Part shown: positions 63,004 through 64,000 of the stretch, in pieces
How the letters are laid out: the number at the start of each line of letters is the position of its first letter
How positions within the stretch are numbered: the stretch's first letter is position 1
Assembly (NCBI GenBank): GCA_026225945.1
Contig: JAMJFZ010001815.1
Span: 67,001 to 131,000, forward strand
Direction of reading: 5' to 3'
Length of the DNA stretch: 64,000 bases
Origin: Cricetomys ansorgei
Lineage: Eukaryota; Chordata; Mammalia; Rodentia; Nesomyidae
Program-made: the position numbers and the translations under genes
Notes under the pieces: generated by a model
What the model was told of the DNA's origin: nothing
What the model saw: the letters and a program-made list of their open reading frames with translations, nothing else
Databases searched by the model: none

Positions 63004-64000
63004 CTAGTGCCAACCCTTTCCACACCATCTGCATACCCCAGGCAATCTGCTCCTTTTCTCTGACTGATATTTAAAGAAACCATGGTCTTTGGAAGCAGCT
63101 TTGTTACAATCCCTTTGCAAGTGGCCATATCTTCCACAATTAAAGCAGCGGATATTGTGATATTTCAGACCCTTTACTATAGCTTCTCCTATCACAGCAG
63201 CTGTATAAGTATTTGAACTGATATCTGCAGTAGCTAGAATCCACTGATCCAGGGATGTAGAGTTTGCCTTTGGAAGCCATAAAACCTTTTTATACTTGGT
63301 GTTAGAATTTTCAAATGCCATGGTCCCGATCATCACCTGTCTTACTTCAGGATCTGAGATAACCCTATTTATGGCTGTGGTTAGTCTTTGCAGAAAGTCC
63401 ATAAAGGCTTCAGTTGAGCCTTGAATGATCATGGTAAAAAGGCATGCCTGGCTCTTCTACCTTCTCCTAAGCCCTAAGGCTGCCAAATGACATTGGTTTA
63501 TGGTCACGTCATCAAGCCGAACCTGCTCTTGTAGTTCCCCATAGTAACCCTCACCAAGGAGCTGATCTCAGGTTATATTTATTCCTTTTATCCTATTCTG
63601 CTGTTCCATATTTGTTGCCTCTTCTCTCCACCAAGTAAACCATTGAAGCTGAGGCCACGCCTCTAATATGGCAGTGATTAACTCCTTCCAATCGTATGGG
63701 ATCGTTTGGTGTTGGAGTGTCCAATTATTCAACATCTGCTGGACATAAGGTGAATGCGTGCCGTATGCTACCACAACTTCTTCAAATCTCTTCACATCAT
63801 TCATTTCTATTGGTCATCATCTCACTTCATTATATCCTTGGGGGTTATCTCCATCTGCTAGAATTTGCTGTATTTCCACAGGATACACTAAGGACATTTT
63901 TGTGGCCCTAGTCTGTATTTCTTCCACCTCAGGTGGTGCTGAGGGTTCACAATTAGACACAGCACTCGGGGAGGAGTGCCTGATCTGATCATTCTCCCTT
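63004..64000 (-). pseudogene. Retroviral gag, capsid and nucleocapsid part
   Basis: The capsid C-terminal region shows the major homology region (QGSTEAFMDFLQRL, from 63423 downward). A CCHC zinc knuckle, CFNCGRYGHLQRDC, is at 63106-63147 and the start of a second (CRWCGKGWH) at its end. The capsid N-terminal part is at 63568-63804. An in-frame stop near 63568 and a frame change before 63432 break it. It continues beyond the window. Confidence 0.82.

Larger units (their letters stand above)
60719..64000 (-). mobile_element. Decayed betaretrovirus-like provirus, 3' part
   Basis: Reading from the right edge down: gag capsid and nucleocapsid, dUTPase/protease region, the first part of reverse transcriptase, then almost immediately the polypurine tract and 3' LTR. 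RNase H, integrase and env are missing, so a large internal deletion joins RT to the 3' end near 61300-61470. Stops and frameshifts occur in every gene. The 5' LTR lies outside the window. The order gag-dUTPase-protease-pol is that of class II (ERVK) elements. Confidence 0.85.

Overview
This window is nuclear DNA from a muroid rodent. The evidence is dense B1, B2/B3, B4 and ID-type SINEs, rodent LTR elements, a URR1-like hAT element, spliced mammalian genes with consensus GT/AG junctions, and a CpG-island promoter. The species cannot be fixed from the sequence alone. There is no bacterial gene and no CRISPR array. The real genes occupy the middle (15.3-42.6 kb) and repeats fill most of the rest.

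Left part (1-15 kb): an antisense L1 fragment broken by two later insertions; the wreck of a lipocalin gene (about 3.3-4.55 kb); several LTR and SINE insertions; and a complete 2.0 kb non-autonomous LTR element with a tRNA-Lys-type primer site at 10.3-12.3 kb.

Lipocalin pair (15.3-27 kb, minus strand): two tandem genes, each with six coding exons of 90/134/71/108/102/29 nt and each encoding 177 residues. Both have a signal peptide, the GKWY motif, two disulphide cysteines and a C-terminal tail of the LCN1/OBP2/VNSP type. The proteins differ at about 27% of residues, yet a 600 bp stretch reaching from exon 5 into intron 4, and the exon 1/promoter region, are almost identical between copies. 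This suggests gene conversion around fast-changing exons. Both carry a CAG repeat just upstream of the start codon.

Housekeeping part (31-43 kb): a gene matching Snhg7 (plus strand, TATA plus pyrimidine-rich start, two intronic H/ACA snoRNAs with the same 3' guide pocket) ends about 0.5 kb from the convergent end of Dipk1b (minus strand, five coding exons, 431 codons, CpG-island promoter at about 42.3-43 kb). This pair corresponds to the human 9q34.3 / mouse chromosome 2 lipocalin neighbourhood.

Right part (43-64 kb): I found no gene. It holds SINEs, microsatellites, an L1 fragment, one hAT element with a clear 8 bp target duplication and, at 60.7-64 kb, the 3' part of a decayed class II (betaretrovirus-like) endogenous retrovirus on the minus strand. 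That provirus keeps parts of gag, dUTPase/protease and the start of reverse transcriptase, then jumps directly to the 3' LTR.
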